Assembly: GCF_006346325.1 (NCBI RefSeq)
Contig: NZ_VDYR01000001.1
Location: 2,319,501-2,383,500 of the forward strand
DNA length: 64,000 bases
From: Sphingomonas japonica
Lineage (GTDB): Bacteria; Pseudomonadota; Alphaproteobacteria; Sphingomonadales; Sphingomonadaceae
Reading direction: 5' to 3'
Below, in pieces: positions 9,618 to 17,709 of the stretch. Under the pieces are notes generated by a model. The model saw only the letters and a list, made by a program, of their open reading frames with translations, was not told the origin of the DNA and did not search any database. The stretch's first letter is position 1. Each line of letters starts with the position of its first letter. Both the position numbers and the translations under genes were made by a program.

Positions 9618-10095
9618 CATCCTGCAACCGGGCGCATCGGCCCCCGACTTCACCGGCGTCGTCACGCCGGACCAGACGCTTTCGCTCAGCGACTTTCGTG
9701 GCCGCCGCGTCATCCTCGCCTTCTATCCCGCCGACTGGAGTCCCGTGTGCGGCGATCAGATGAGCCTGTACAACGCGGTGCTCCCGGAATTCCGCAAGCA
9801 TGGCGCGGAGCTGCTCGGTATCTCGGTCGATGGCGCGTGGTGTCACCAGGCCTATGCCAAGGCGAACCAGTTGCACTTCCCGCTGATCGCCGATTTCCAT
9901 CCCAAGGGCGCGATCGCCAGCGCGTTCGGGGCCTATCGCGAGGGCGAAGGCGTGGCCGAGCGCGCGCTCTTCCTGATCGACGAGTCCGGTCGCATCGTCT
10001 GGAGCTATCGCTCACCGATCGCGGTCAATCCCGGCGCGGACGGAATACTCGACGCACTCGAGCGGATGCCGAACAAGGAGACGGCCAATGTCTGA
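9610..10095 (+). CDS. Peroxiredoxin (AhpC/TSA family)
   Basis: A 161-residue thiol peroxidase reducing peroxides in the cytosol. It has the thioredoxin-like fold start GASAPDFTGVVTPDQTLSLSDFRGRRVILAFYPADWSPVC, with the peroxidatic Cys at residue 47 in a P-x-x-x-S/T-P-V-C context. A second Cys at residue 78 (GAWCHQAY) lies where some 1-Cys/atypical 2-Cys members have one. The later motif FPLIADFHPKGAIASAFGAYRE is typical. The start ATG 9610 is inside the leader frame. The stop overlaps the start of the next gene by 8 bases, so the two are co-translated. The next gene's CPHC protein is a candidate reductant. Confidence 0.88.
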   Translation: MSDILQPGASAPDFTGVVTPDQTLSLSDFRGRRVILAFYPADWSPVCGDQMSLYNAVLPEFRKHGAELLGISVDGAWCHQAYAKANQLHFPLIADFHPKGAIASAFGAYREGEGVAERALFLIDESGRIVWSYRSPIAVNPGADGILDALERMPNKETANV

Positions 10096-10648
10096 ACTGC
10101 GGTTCCCGGTCAGCGACCAGGATCATTCCATCGGGCCATCGAATGCGCCGGTAACGCTGGTCGAATATGGCGATTACCAGTGCCCGCATTGCCAGGCGGC
10201 CTGGCCGCACGTCGAGCAGGTGCTGCGACATTTCGGGCGCAATCTGCGCTATGCGTATCGGCACTTCCCGATCTGGACAGCGCATCCGCTGGCCAAACCC
10301 GCCGCGGAAACCGCCGAATTCGCCGGTGCCCGCCAGCTGTTCTGGGAAATGCATTCGGCAATCTTCGCCAACTCGCATCGTCTGTCTCGCGCCACGCTCG
10401 TCACCCTTGCCGCACGGGAAGGACTGGATCCGAACGAATTGGCGGCGGCGCTGGATCAGCATGAGTACGCCCCGAAGGTGGACGCGGATTTTCTGAGCGG
10501 CGTTCGCAGCGGCGTGAACGGCACGCCGTGCTTCTTCATCAACGGCGTGCGGCACAACGGCACGTACGATGCGGTGTCGCTTTCGACCGCGATCGAGCGG
10601 ACGGGAAGTGGTACAGCCGCCCATGTGATGAGGATGCCGGTCGCATGA
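10088..10648 (+). CDS. DsbA-family thioredoxin-fold protein
   Basis: A 186-residue thioredoxin-fold protein. VTLVEYGDYQCPHCQAAWP carries the CPHC active site (Cys 32 and Cys 35), and GVNGTPCFFINGVRHNG near residues 142-158 contains the cis-Pro (TP) of DsbA-like oxidoreductases. No signal peptide is visible, so a cytosolic role is likely, unlike classical periplasmic DsbA. Similar domains are fused to NhaA antiporters or sit beside peroxiredoxins. It overlaps the peroxiredoxin gene and is the last intact gene of the stress island before the IS relic. Confidence 0.87.
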   Translation: MSELRFPVSDQDHSIGPSNAPVTLVEYGDYQCPHCQAAWPHVEQVLRHFGRNLRYAYRHFPIWTAHPLAKPAAETAEFAGARQLFWEMHSAIFANSHRLSRATLVTLAAREGLDPNELAAALDQHEYAPKVDADFLSGVRSGVNGTPCFFINGVRHNGTYDAVSLSTAIERTGSGTAAHVMRMPVA

Positions 10649-10660
10649 TGGCCAGCCATC

Positions 10661-11001
10661 GGTGCTGTCAGTCTAATGCGAACTCGTGTCCACACGATGC
10701 AGTTCGGTCTTTGGTCGAACTTTTTTCTCGTCGTCAGAACGGCAGGTGCCTGTTCTCTATCCGGTCGTTAGCTCAGCGGCCGATCTCCTGGCGAGCTCGG
10801 CGACCCAGTTCGTTCATTGCCGCGCCGTAGCTGCGCAGGCCATCGGTAGTGATGGCTTCCGGGCCGCCGTGGCCGCTTAAGCGTCTTCCTCATAAAGCGC
10901 AGCGCTGCGTCCTTGTCGCGGGTCCTGGTGATGTAGCTTTCGAGGATTTCTCCTTCCCGGTCGACCGCTCGCCACAGGTAGACCATCTCGCCATTGAGGT
11001 T
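10661..11001 (-). mobile_element. IS6-family insertion sequence remnant
   Basis: The left border GGTGCTGTCAG is an IS-type terminus whose 50-base context is repeated in directly the same orientation at 2936-2984. Toward the right, decayed transposase coding sequence reads on the minus strand. The 5' part of the element, including the other terminus, is missing: homology stops near 11001, about 100 bp from tRNA-Ser. With the relic at 2933 it brackets the stress island. Confidence 0.72.
10720..11001 (-). pseudogene. IS6-family transposase, 5'- and 3'-truncated with frameshift and stops
   Basis: Reading leftward from 11001 gives NLNGEMVYLWRAVDREGEILESY and RTRDKDAALRFMRKTLKR, characteristic of IS6/IS26-type DDE transposases. 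A frameshift near 10870-10876 then leads to HGGPEAITTDGLRSYGAAMNEL. Two in-frame TGA codons follow, at 10773-10775 (replacing Trp in GRWANDR) and 10734-10736 (replacing Arg in LPFRRRE). The second D (TTD) and the E (RIEN) of the DDE triad are visible; the first D and the N-terminal helix-turn-helix are gone, and roughly 60 C-terminal codons are deleted. It cannot be active. Confidence 0.8.
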
Positions 11002-11100
11002 GGCTGGTCGCGACCGTTCGCATCAATCCGCCGCAGAGAACCGGTCGCGAACCCGGTCGCAATGCCAAGAACCCAGAATTATCGTGGGGTACAAGGCTTT

Positions 11101-11191
11101 TGGCGGAGCGGGTGGGATTCGAACCCACGATACGCTTTTGACGTATACTCACTTTCCAGGCGAGCGCCTTCGACCACTCGGCCACCGCTCC
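11101..11191 (-). tRNA. tRNA-Ser (anticodon GGA)
   Basis: The 5' end is at 11191. The acceptor stem GGAGCGG (11185-11191) pairs with CCGCTCC, followed by G and an encoded CCA (11101-11103). The anticodon stem CTCGC/GTGAG encloses the loop CTGGAAA with anticodon GGA, which reads UCC/UCU serine codons. A long variable arm (TATACG...CGTATC) and the T-arm GGGTTCGAATCCC are typical of type II serine tRNAs. The decayed IS6 element begins about 100 bp downstream of its 3' end. Confidence 0.96.
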
Positions 11192-11243
11192 GCATGCTCT
11201 GGACGGGACCGGCGCGTAGCCGAGCCGAGGGGGTTCCGCAAGC

Positions 11244-12152
11244 ATGCGGTCGTTGCGCGCCCTGCCCGCTTCGTGCCACCATCGCTGGATGGTCATGATC
11301 GCTTTCGCCGCGCTGCTGGCGGCCCAGTCCGGACAGGCAGCCGCCGCACCCGCCCCTCCTCCCGCAGCGTCCGATCCGGTCGCGGGGGACTGGCGAGAGA
11401 TTCCGGGCGATGAGCTGCTGGTGATGACGCTGGCCGACGGCCGCACCGTGGTGATCCGGCTCGCCGCGCGGTTTGCGCCCGAGCATGTCGCCAATATCCG
11501 CGCGCTGGCCCGCGCCGGGTGGTGGGATGGCGAGAGCGTCTACCGCGTCCAGGAAAACTGGGTCGCGCAATGGGGGGACCCGACCGAGAAGAAGCCGCTG
11601 CCGCCCGGCATCGTCCCCTCGCCGGTGCCCGAGTTCGAGATCGCCGCGTTCGAGCCGGCGCAGCGCCTCGCCAGGCCCGACGCCTATTCGGCCGCATCGG
11701 GAATCACTGCCGATGGCTGGCCGATCGCCACCGACGGCAGGGCGGCATGGCTGACGCATTGCTATGGTTCGGTGGGAGTCGCGCGCGATGCGCTGCCCAA
11801 TACCGGCAGCGGGGCCGAGTTGTTCACCCCGATCGGCCAGTCGGCGCGGCGGCTCGATCGCAACTATACCGTCGTCGGGCGCATCGTCGAAGGGATGCAG
11901 CATCTGTCGAGCCTGAGGCGCAGCGATGCGGCGATGGGCATGTATGCGACCGCCGGCGAGCGCACACCGATCGTTTCGGTGGCGCTGGCGAGCGACCTTC
12001 CGGATACGGATCGCCCGCGTTTCGAGGTTCGCACCGCCGACAACCCACGCTTTGCGGCGTATCTGGCCCAGCGGGCGAATCCCGAAGCGCCGACGGTCGC
12101 GGTCGGGGTCAATGTCTGCGACCTGCCGCCGCAGGTTCGGCGCAGGCCTTAG
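11244..12152 (+). CDS. Peptidyl-prolyl cis-trans isomerase, cyclophilin type, exported
   Basis: A 302-residue protein with an N-terminal hydrophobic leader (MVMIAFAALLAAQSGQAAAA, residues 16-35), so probably periplasmic. The cyclophilin domain runs from about residue 58 to 235: VMTLADGRTVVIRLAARFAPEHVANIRALARAGWWDGESVYRVQENWVAQWGDP. The Arg in YRV corresponds to the catalytic Arg of FHRV, and QWGDP replaces the usual QGGDP. LFTPIGQSARRLDRNYTVVGRIVEGM matches the later PPIase strands. An alternative start is ATG 11289, at the leader. It faces tRNA-Ser divergently and its stop overlaps the stop of the next, convergent gene. Confidence 0.82.
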   Translation: MRSLRALPASCHHRWMVMIAFAALLAAQSGQAAAAPAPPPAASDPVAGDWREIPGDELLVMTLADGRTVVIRLAARFAPEHVANIRALARAGWWDGESVYRVQENWVAQWGDPTEKKPLPPGIVPSPVPEFEIAAFEPAQRLARPDAYSAASGITADGWPIATDGRAAWLTHCYGSVGVARDALPNTGSGAELFTPIGQSARRLDRNYTVVGRIVEGMQHLSSLRRSDAAMGMYATAGERTPIVSVALASDLPDTDRPRFEVRTADNPRFAAYLAQRANPEAPTVAVGVNVCDLPPQVRRRP

Positions 12153-12931
12153 GTCGCGCTGCACTCGATCGGAGCGTCACCGGGCAGCCGGATCGTCGCA
12201 TCGCTACCCTTGCCGCGCAATTCCGCGCCATCGCCGCGATACCAGATGCCCGACGCGGCGCGTTGCTGCGCGAGCACGCCGATGCGCTGGCCGCCTTGCG
12301 TCAGCGTCACAGTCCCGGCCCGGTTGTCGAACGCGGCGTCGATGCGCGAGCCATCGGCGCAGGCGTAGCGCGCTGCCGTGGCTTCGAGTGGCGGCGCGGC
12401 CTGCGCGCGGACGTCGCCGAAATCGACCGAACGGATGCGCCAGCGGGCCACGCCGTCACTGTCGCCTGCCCGGCTGAGCGTCACCCGGCCCAGCACCGGA
12501 TCGGCATCGGCATCGGCTACGGTGGCGCGAAACGGTACCGAGACCCTGCGTTCGTCAGCACCGACCGCGATCGGGCCGGGCTCGCCGACGTCGACCGCGA
12601 AACTGCCGAGTCCGGCAAAGCGGCGCGCTGCGACATCGGCGGCGGCGGCATCGCCGTCCCACGCGATCAGCGCGCCGACCGCGTCGCCGGTGCGCACCTG
12701 ATCGAGATAGCCGCGCGCCACCTCCGCGGCTGCGCGGGCCGTTCCGGGAGCAGCATCGCGTTCGGGAGGGGGTTGCGAAGCGTCGGTGTCCGTGGCGACG
12801 GCCGGCTCGCCGGATGCATCGTCCGCGGGTTCGGGCAGACCGATCGTGGCGGTGTCGCCGCGATCGGGCGGGTCGTCGCTGCCGCATCCGGCGAGCAGCA
12901 CAGCGGCAAGGGCAATCGGGATGGTGCGCAT
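12149..12931 (-). CDS. Lipoprotein with C-terminal MliC-type lysozyme inhibitor domain
   Basis: A 260-residue lipoprotein. The start MRTIPIALAAVLLAGCGSDD has a lipobox LLAGC (Cys 16), which decides ATG 12931. A proline- and acid-rich linker (about residues 20-75) leads to a central domain (residues 75-185, ARGYLDQVRTGDAVGALIAWDG) that I do not recognise. The last about 75 residues (RYACADGSRIDAAFDNRAGTVTL ... SGIWYRGDGAELRGKGSDATIRL ... IECSAT) match the MliC/PliC fold, with two Cys able to form its disulfide. MliC proteins inhibit C-type lysozyme in the periplasm. The gene converges on the cyclophilin gene, with stop codons overlapping. Confidence 0.75.
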   Translation of the reverse strand: MRTIPIALAAVLLAGCGSDDPPDRGDTATIGLPEPADDASGEPAVATDTDASQPPPERDAAPGTARAAAEVARGYLDQVRTGDAVGALIAWDGDAAAADVAARRFAGLGSFAVDVGEPGPIAVGADERRVSVPFRATVADADADPVLGRVTLSRAGDSDGVARWRIRSVDFGDVRAQAAPPLEATAARYACADGSRIDAAFDNRAGTVTLTQGGQRIGVLAQQRAASGIWYRGDGAELRGKGSDATIRLPGDAPIECSAT

Positions 12932-12990
12932 GGCGTCCTCACAGCGAAACGGCGGGACGCTTGTGCTGCGTCCCGCCGCGTCGGGCAAGG

Positions 12991-13329
12991 TCAGGGCTCG
13001 ACCGCCTGTTCGTCGGCGTCGTCGAGATCCTCGTCATCGGCGAGGTCGTCGTCCTCGAACGCTTCCTGAAGCTCGTCTTCCTCGACATCTTCGTCGTCCT
13101 GATCGGCGTCGTCGTCCTCTTCGCCCAGATCATCGTCCGACATCGCGAGCATATCTTCGTCCTCATCGTCGTCATCGCCCAGGTCGGGGGCGAGATCGGT
13201 GAGGAGGGTGCCGTCGGTCGGCCCGTCGCGCGTTACTTCGAGGATCTCGGCGCGCTGGCTCTCGTCATAGCCTTCTTCGTTGAACCCGTCGTCATTGGGG
13301 CCCTGTTCGGGCACTTGATGGCCGCCCAT
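12991..13329 (-). CDS. Hyperacidic hypothetical protein
   Basis: A 112-residue protein in which 52 residues (46%) are Asp or Glu, mostly in runs such as GDDDDEDEDM and EDDDADQDDEDVEEDE between residues 50 and 108. The N-terminal 45 residues (MGGHQVPEQGPNDDGFNEEGYDESQRAEILEV) are less extreme. It is probably intrinsically disordered. The start ATG 13329 is preceded by GAGGATGAC. The same frame is open far upstream, but that part is antisense to the exporter gene and is not coding. Function unknown; acidic tails of this kind may buffer cations or mimic nucleic acid (inference). Confidence 0.65.
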   Translation of the reverse strand: MGGHQVPEQGPNDDGFNEEGYDESQRAEILEVTRDGPTDGTLLTDLAPDLGDDDDEDEDMLAMSDDDLGEEDDDADQDDEDVEEDELQEAFEDDDLADDEDLDDADEQAVEP

Positions 13330-13421
13330 GTCATCCTCACAACTAGTGGACGGCACCATCGCCGCCTGCCGGTCCGAACGGCGCAGGCGCGCCGCCGTTC
13401 CGGGGCGTTGCGACGAACGGC

Positions 13422-14648
13422 TCAGCTTGCGCGAAACAATCGGCCGCGCTCGACCACGGCGACGATCGCCAGCGCGATCAGTCCGCAGATCAGGAACCCG
13501 GCATAGAGCGGCACCGTCGATCCGTCGAACGCCTGGCCGATGCCTGCGCCGATCAAGGCGCCGCCCAGCGTGGACACGAAGCCCTGCACGCTCGACGCGG
13601 TGCCCGCGATGTGCCCCATGTTCGACATCGCCATCGCCGAGAAGTTCGACGTGGCCAGCCCGAAGCACGCCATCATCATCGCCTGCAACACCGCGAACAC
13701 CACCAGGCTTTCGACCCCGGCAAGCGCGACGATGAGGTGCACCGCGGCAATCACGATTAGCGCCGCCAGCGCGCTGTGCGACAACAGCCGCATGCCGAAG
13801 CGCATGACGATGCGCGAATTGGAATAGTTGGCGACCGCCATCAGCCCGGCGACGCAGATGAAGATGACGCTGAGCAGTTCGGGGCGGCCGAACACGACTT
13901 CCATGATCTGCTGGATTGAGTTGATGAACCCGAACAATCCTCCCGACAGCAGCGCCGCAGCCAGGGTATAGCCGGCCGAGCAGCGATCGCCGAGGACCGT
14001 GCGATAGCCCTGCGCCAGGCGGGCGAACCTGAATGGATGCTGGTCCTCGGGCGCCAGCGTTTCGGGCATACGCAACATGAACCAGACCAGCACCGCCGCC
14101 GACACGATGGCGATGCCGATGAAGATCCACCGCCACGGCGCAACCAGCAGCACCAATTGCCCGAACGACGGCGCGAGTACCGGCGCGGCCATGAACACCA
14201 TGAATACGAGACTCATCACGCGCGCCATCGCCCGTCCCGAGAAACAGTCGCGGACCATCGCCACGGTGACGACGCGCGCGCCCGCCACCGCCATGCCGCC
14301 GGCGAAGCGCGCGGCGAGCAGCAGCGCAAAGCTCTCGGCCGCGGCAGCAGCGAGATTCGCTGCGACCGCGAACAGCAGCGCGCCGATCAGCACCGGGCGG
14401 CGCCCAAACCGGTCCGACAGCGGGCCGTGGGCAAGCTGGGCGATGGCGAAGCCGACGAGGAAGGCGGTGATGACATACTGGCGGTCGTTGGCGACGGTGA
14501 CGCCCAGCGCTTCGGCGATGGCGGGAAGCGCGGGGAGCATCGAATCGATGCCGAGCGCGGTCAGCGCCATCAGCGCCGCGCACAAGGCGACGAACTCTGT
14601 GAACGGGAGCGGCGCGCGGTCGGCCGCAACGCGGGTCATCTGGTCCAT
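13422..14648 (-). CDS. MFS multidrug exporter, Bcr/CflA type
   Basis: A 408-residue inner-membrane drug:H+ antiporter with 12 predicted helices. TALGIDSMLPALPAIAEALGV near residues 29-49 is the D-x-h-L-P-A-h-P motif of the DHA1/Bcr branch, and GPLSDRFGRRPVLI near residue 75 is the conserved loop 2-3 motif. VLAPSFGQLVLLVAPWRWIF matches antiporter motif C and the following helix. The start ATG 14648 (MDQMTRVAADRAPLPF) is chosen over an upstream extension because GGAGCGCGAG precedes it and the extension has no membrane or family character. The substrate is unknown. Confidence 0.87.
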   Translation of the reverse strand: MDQMTRVAADRAPLPFTEFVALCAALMALTALGIDSMLPALPAIAEALGVTVANDRQYVITAFLVGFAIAQLAHGPLSDRFGRRPVLIGALLFAVAANLAAAAAESFALLLAARFAGGMAVAGARVVTVAMVRDCFSGRAMARVMSLVFMVFMAAPVLAPSFGQLVLLVAPWRWIFIGIAIVSAAVLVWFMLRMPETLAPEDQHPFRFARLAQGYRTVLGDRCSAGYTLAAALLSGGLFGFINSIQQIMEVVFGRPELLSVIFICVAGLMAVANYSNSRIVMRFGMRLLSHSALAALIVIAAVHLIVALAGVESLVVFAVLQAMMMACFGLATSNFSAMAMSNMGHIAGTASSVQGFVSTLGGALIGAGIGQAFDGSTVPLYAGFLICGLIALAIVAVVERGRLFRAS

Positions 14649-14765
14649 CTCGCGCTCCAAAAAACCGCGTGCCTGCCCGGGCGGGCGGCACGTCCCGTCA
14701 TTGACCTCCGGCCGCTCCACGCTTACGTGTATTGCCAACGCAAGACACCAAGGAGCCACGCCGCC

Positions 14766-15275
14766 ATGATCCGTTCCCTGTTCGCACCGGCACTCCTGAC
14801 GATGCTCGCGGCCTGTGGAGGCGGAGACGATCAAGGCACGTCGATATCGCTAAATACCGGCGAAGGGAATGCTGCAACTGCGAGCGTGAATGGAGCGACC
14901 GGAGAAATCGCGGTCAACGTGCCGGGGTTCAAGGGAAAGCTCGACCTGCCCAAGTTCAAGCTCGACGCAGGCGACATCGATTTGAACGGCGTCTCGCTGT
15001 TCCCCGGATCGACCGTGCGCGATCTCGACATCGCCGCTGACCGTGACAGTGAAGCGCCGAATGGCGGCGACCGCGTGTCGATCACGTTCGACAGTCCGGC
15101 GGCGGCTGCGGACGTGCGGCAATGGTTCCAGGGCGAGCTGGCCGGCGCCGGCTATACGCTGCGCACCGATGGCGACGGGCTGGTCGGCACCACCGAAGAT
15201 GGCTCGGCATTCCGGCTCGACCTGACCCCGGGGGACGGCGCGCGATCGCAGGGGACGATCACCATCGGGGAATGA
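14766..15275 (+). CDS. Hypothetical lipoprotein
   Basis: A 169-residue protein whose start MIRSLFAPALLTMLAACGGGDD has a clear lipobox (LAAC, Cys 17), so it is likely membrane-anchored and periplasmic. The middle (VNVPGFKGKLDLPKFKLDAGDIDLNGVSLFPGSTVRDLDI) and the end (ADVRQWFQGELAGAGYTLRTDGDGLVGTTEDGSAFRLDLTP) look beta-rich. I recognise no named family. It is divergent from the Bcr-type exporter. TTGACC upstream near 14700 with TACGTG 17 bases on could be its promoter, but this is weak. Confidence 0.75.
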   Translation: MIRSLFAPALLTMLAACGGGDDQGTSISLNTGEGNAATASVNGATGEIAVNVPGFKGKLDLPKFKLDAGDIDLNGVSLFPGSTVRDLDIAADRDSEAPNGGDRVSITFDSPAAAADVRQWFQGELAGAGYTLRTDGDGLVGTTEDGSAFRLDLTPGDGARSQGTITIGE

Positions 15276-15365
15276 CGGTCCCGGACGATCGAGGTGCGTG
15301 ACCTGTTCGTGCGGTCGGTCAGCGTCTATATCGGCGCGAACCGAAGCAATTCAGACAGGTCCCTC

Positions 15366-16331
15366 ATGCTCGACACGCCCGCGCCCGCCGCCCTCGACCA
15401 GGTCCCGCTCGTCAGCCTGGCCGAGCAAGCCTCCGATCCCGAAGGCTTCGCCCGCGCATTCGGTGCGTCGTTCGAGCGGTTCGGCTTCGCGATGGTCGCC
15501 GACCACGGCATTGACGACGTCCTGATCGACCGGGCCTGGCGCGCGACGCAGGAAATGTTCGCGCAGGACGAGGCCGCCAAGCGCCGTGGCCATGTCCAGG
15601 GGGGCGGCGGCGCGCGCGGCTATACCCCGTTCGGGGTCGAGATCGCCAAGGACGCCAAACAGAATGATCTAAAGGAATTCTGGCATATCGGTCGCGAGCT
15701 TCCCGAGGGACACCGCTATCGCGACGTCATGGCACCCAATGTCTGGCCCGAAGCGCCGGATGATTTCCGGGAAATCTTTCTCAAGCTGTTCGCCGCCTTC
15801 GATGCCGCCGGCGACAGGCTGCTTTCGGCGATCGCCCGCTATCTGGGGCTGGCACCCGACTGGTTCGATCCGGCGGTCGCCGACGGAAACTCGGTCCTGC
15901 GGCTGCTGCATTATCCGCCGGTATCGGCCGACGCGCCGGGGGTTCGCGCCGGCGCGCATGAGGACATCAACCTCATCACCCTGTTGCTGGGAGCCGAGGA
16001 AGCCGGACTGGAGCTGCTCGACCGCGATGGTCGCTGGCTGGCGGTGAAGCCCCCGGCCGGGGCGATGGTGGTCAATGTCGGCGACATGCTGCAGCGGCTG
16101 ACCAATCACGTCCTGCCCTCGACCACCCACCGCGTCGTCAATCCGCCGCCCGAGCGGCGCGGCAAGTCGCGCTATTCGATGCCGTTCTTCCTCCACCCGG
16201 CCCCCGACTTCCTGATCGAGACATTGCCGGGATGCGTCACCGCCGAGCGGCCGAACCGCTATCCGCAGCCGATTACCGCGCATGACTATCTGCACGAGCG
16301 CCTGGTCGAGATCGGACTGATCAAGAAATAG
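15366..16331 (+). CDS. Isopenicillin N synthase-like 2-oxoglutarate/Fe(II) dioxygenase
   Basis: A 321-residue cytosolic oxygenase. The N-terminal DIOX_N region (VPLVSLAEQASDPEGFARAFGASFERFGFAMVADHGID) is followed by the double-stranded beta-helix core. It has the iron ligands His198 and Asp200 (GAHEDINL) and His255 (TTHRVV), and the R-x-S cosubstrate motif at 269-271 (SRYSMPFF). It resembles plant-type and IPNS-like dioxygenases rather than IPNS itself; the substrate is unknown. The ATG at 15366 is chosen because the longer reading lacks family similarity. It lies upstream of hom on the same strand, with a 62-base gap. Confidence 0.87.
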   Translation: MLDTPAPAALDQVPLVSLAEQASDPEGFARAFGASFERFGFAMVADHGIDDVLIDRAWRATQEMFAQDEAAKRRGHVQGGGGARGYTPFGVEIAKDAKQNDLKEFWHIGRELPEGHRYRDVMAPNVWPEAPDDFREIFLKLFAAFDAAGDRLLSAIARYLGLAPDWFDPAVADGNSVLRLLHYPPVSADAPGVRAGAHEDINLITLLLGAEEAGLELLDRDGRWLAVKPPAGAMVVNVGDMLQRLTNHVLPSTTHRVVNPPPERRGKSRYSMPFFLHPAPDFLIETLPGCVTAERPNRYPQPITAHDYLHERLVEIGLIKK

Positions 16332-16393
16332 CGCCGCCACGGCTGGCCAGCCGCGCATCTTTCGGTTAGCCGCGCGCGGCTGGAGGAATGAAA

Positions 16394-17686
16394 ATGACCG
16401 AACCGTTGCGCGTGGCCCTGGCCGGGATCGGTACCGTCGGGGCCGGAGTGATCCGCCTGATCGACGCCAATCGCGAGCTCATCGCGCGCCGTGCCGGGCG
16501 GGCGATCGAGATCGTCGCGGTATCGGCGCGCGACCGCGGCAAGGACCGCGGCGTCGATATCGCGCGGTTCGACTGGATCGACGATTCGACCGCGCTCGCC
16601 CGCCATTCGCGCGCCGACGTCGTGGTCGAGCTGGTCGGCGGCGCCGATGGCCCGGCGCTGGCCCTGGCGCGCGCGACGCTGGAAGCGGGCAAGAGCTTCG
16701 TCACCGCCAACAAGGCGATGATCGCGCATCATGGGCTGGAGCTGGCAGGCGCGGCGGAAGCGGCCGGCACCGCGCTCAAGTTCGAAGCCGCGGTCGCCGG
16801 AGGCATCCCCGTCATCAAGGGACTGCGCGAGGGCGCTGCCGCCAACGAGATCGCGCGCGTCTACGGCATCCTCAACGGCACCTGCAATTTCATCCTGTCA
16901 AAGATGGAAGCAGAAGGTCGCGACTTTGCCGATGTGCTTGGCGAGGCGCAGCGGCTGGGGTTTGCCGAAGCCGATCCGACCTTCGACATCGACGGCGTCG
17001 ATGCGGCCCACAAATTGTCGATCCTCGCCAGCCTGGCGTTCGGCACCAAGCCCGCATTCGGCGACGTGGCGACCAGCGGCGTGCGCCATGTCCTTGCCGC
17101 CGACATCGCCGAGGCGGCGGCGCTTGGCTATCGCATCCGCCTGCTCGGGATCGCCGAATCGAATGCCGCAGGACTGTTCCAGCGCGTCCACCCGCATCTG
17201 GTGCCGCTCGATCACCCGCTGGCGCATGTCTCGGGCTCGCTCAACGCTGTGGTCGCCGAGGGCAATTTCGTCGGCCGGCTGTTCTTCCAGGGCGCAGGCG
17301 CCGGCGACGGCCCGACCGCAAGCGCGGTAGTCGCCGACCTGATCGACATCGCGCGCGGCGAGTTCGGCCCGCCCTATGCGATGCCCGCCGATTCGCTGCT
17401 GGCTCAGCCCGGTGCCGATACCGGCGATCGCCGCGGTCGTGCCTATGTCCGCTTCACCGTCGCCGACAAGGTCGGCGTGCTCGCCGAGATCGCCGCCGCG
17501 ATGCGCGATGCCGGCGTGTCGATCGAGAGCCTGATGCAACGCGGCGCGATGGCCGACGGCAGCGTGCTCGTCGCGATCGTCACGCACGAAGGCCCGGAGC
17601 GCTGCGTGGCGCAGGCGCTGGAGAAGCTGCGCGGCTCGCCGAGCCTGATCGGGCAGCCGCTATGGATGCATATCCTGGATAGCTGA
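16394..17686 (+). CDS. hom: Homoserine dehydrogenase
   Basis: Reduces aspartate semialdehyde to homoserine on the way to threonine and methionine. It has 430 residues. The N-terminal NAD(P)-binding fold starts LRVALAGIGTVGAGV. VTANKAMIAHHG and EAAVAGGIPVIKGLREG, then YGILNGTCNFILSKM and AEADPTFDIDGVDAAHKLSILA, form the catalytic domain with its Asp/Lys residues. A C-terminal ACT domain (about residues 350-425, VRFTVADKVGVLAEIAAAMRDAGVSIESLMQ) suggests threonine feedback. GGAGG at 16382-16386 is 7 bases from ATG 16394, better placed than the ATG at 16388. Confidence 0.95.
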   Translation: MTEPLRVALAGIGTVGAGVIRLIDANRELIARRAGRAIEIVAVSARDRGKDRGVDIARFDWIDDSTALARHSRADVVVELVGGADGPALALARATLEAGKSFVTANKAMIAHHGLELAGAAEAAGTALKFEAAVAGGIPVIKGLREGAAANEIARVYGILNGTCNFILSKMEAEGRDFADVLGEAQRLGFAEADPTFDIDGVDAAHKLSILASLAFGTKPAFGDVATSGVRHVLAADIAEAAALGYRIRLLGIAESNAAGLFQRVHPHLVPLDHPLAHVSGSLNAVVAEGNFVGRLFFQGAGAGDGPTASAVVADLIDIARGEFGPPYAMPADSLLAQPGADTGDRRGRAYVRFTVADKVGVLAEIAAAMRDAGVSIESLMQRGAMADGSVLVAIVTHEGPERCVAQALEKLRGSPSLIGQPLWMHILDS

Positions 17687-17709
17687 CGCTGCTGGATAGC
17701 GGCCTGGCG

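Noticed and set aside
12991..14691. A single 566-codon minus-strand frame joining the acidic protein to the exporter region
   Set aside because: Only the last 112 codons look like a gene; the upstream part is another phase of the Bcr/CflA exporter gene, and a ribosome site supports ATG 13329.
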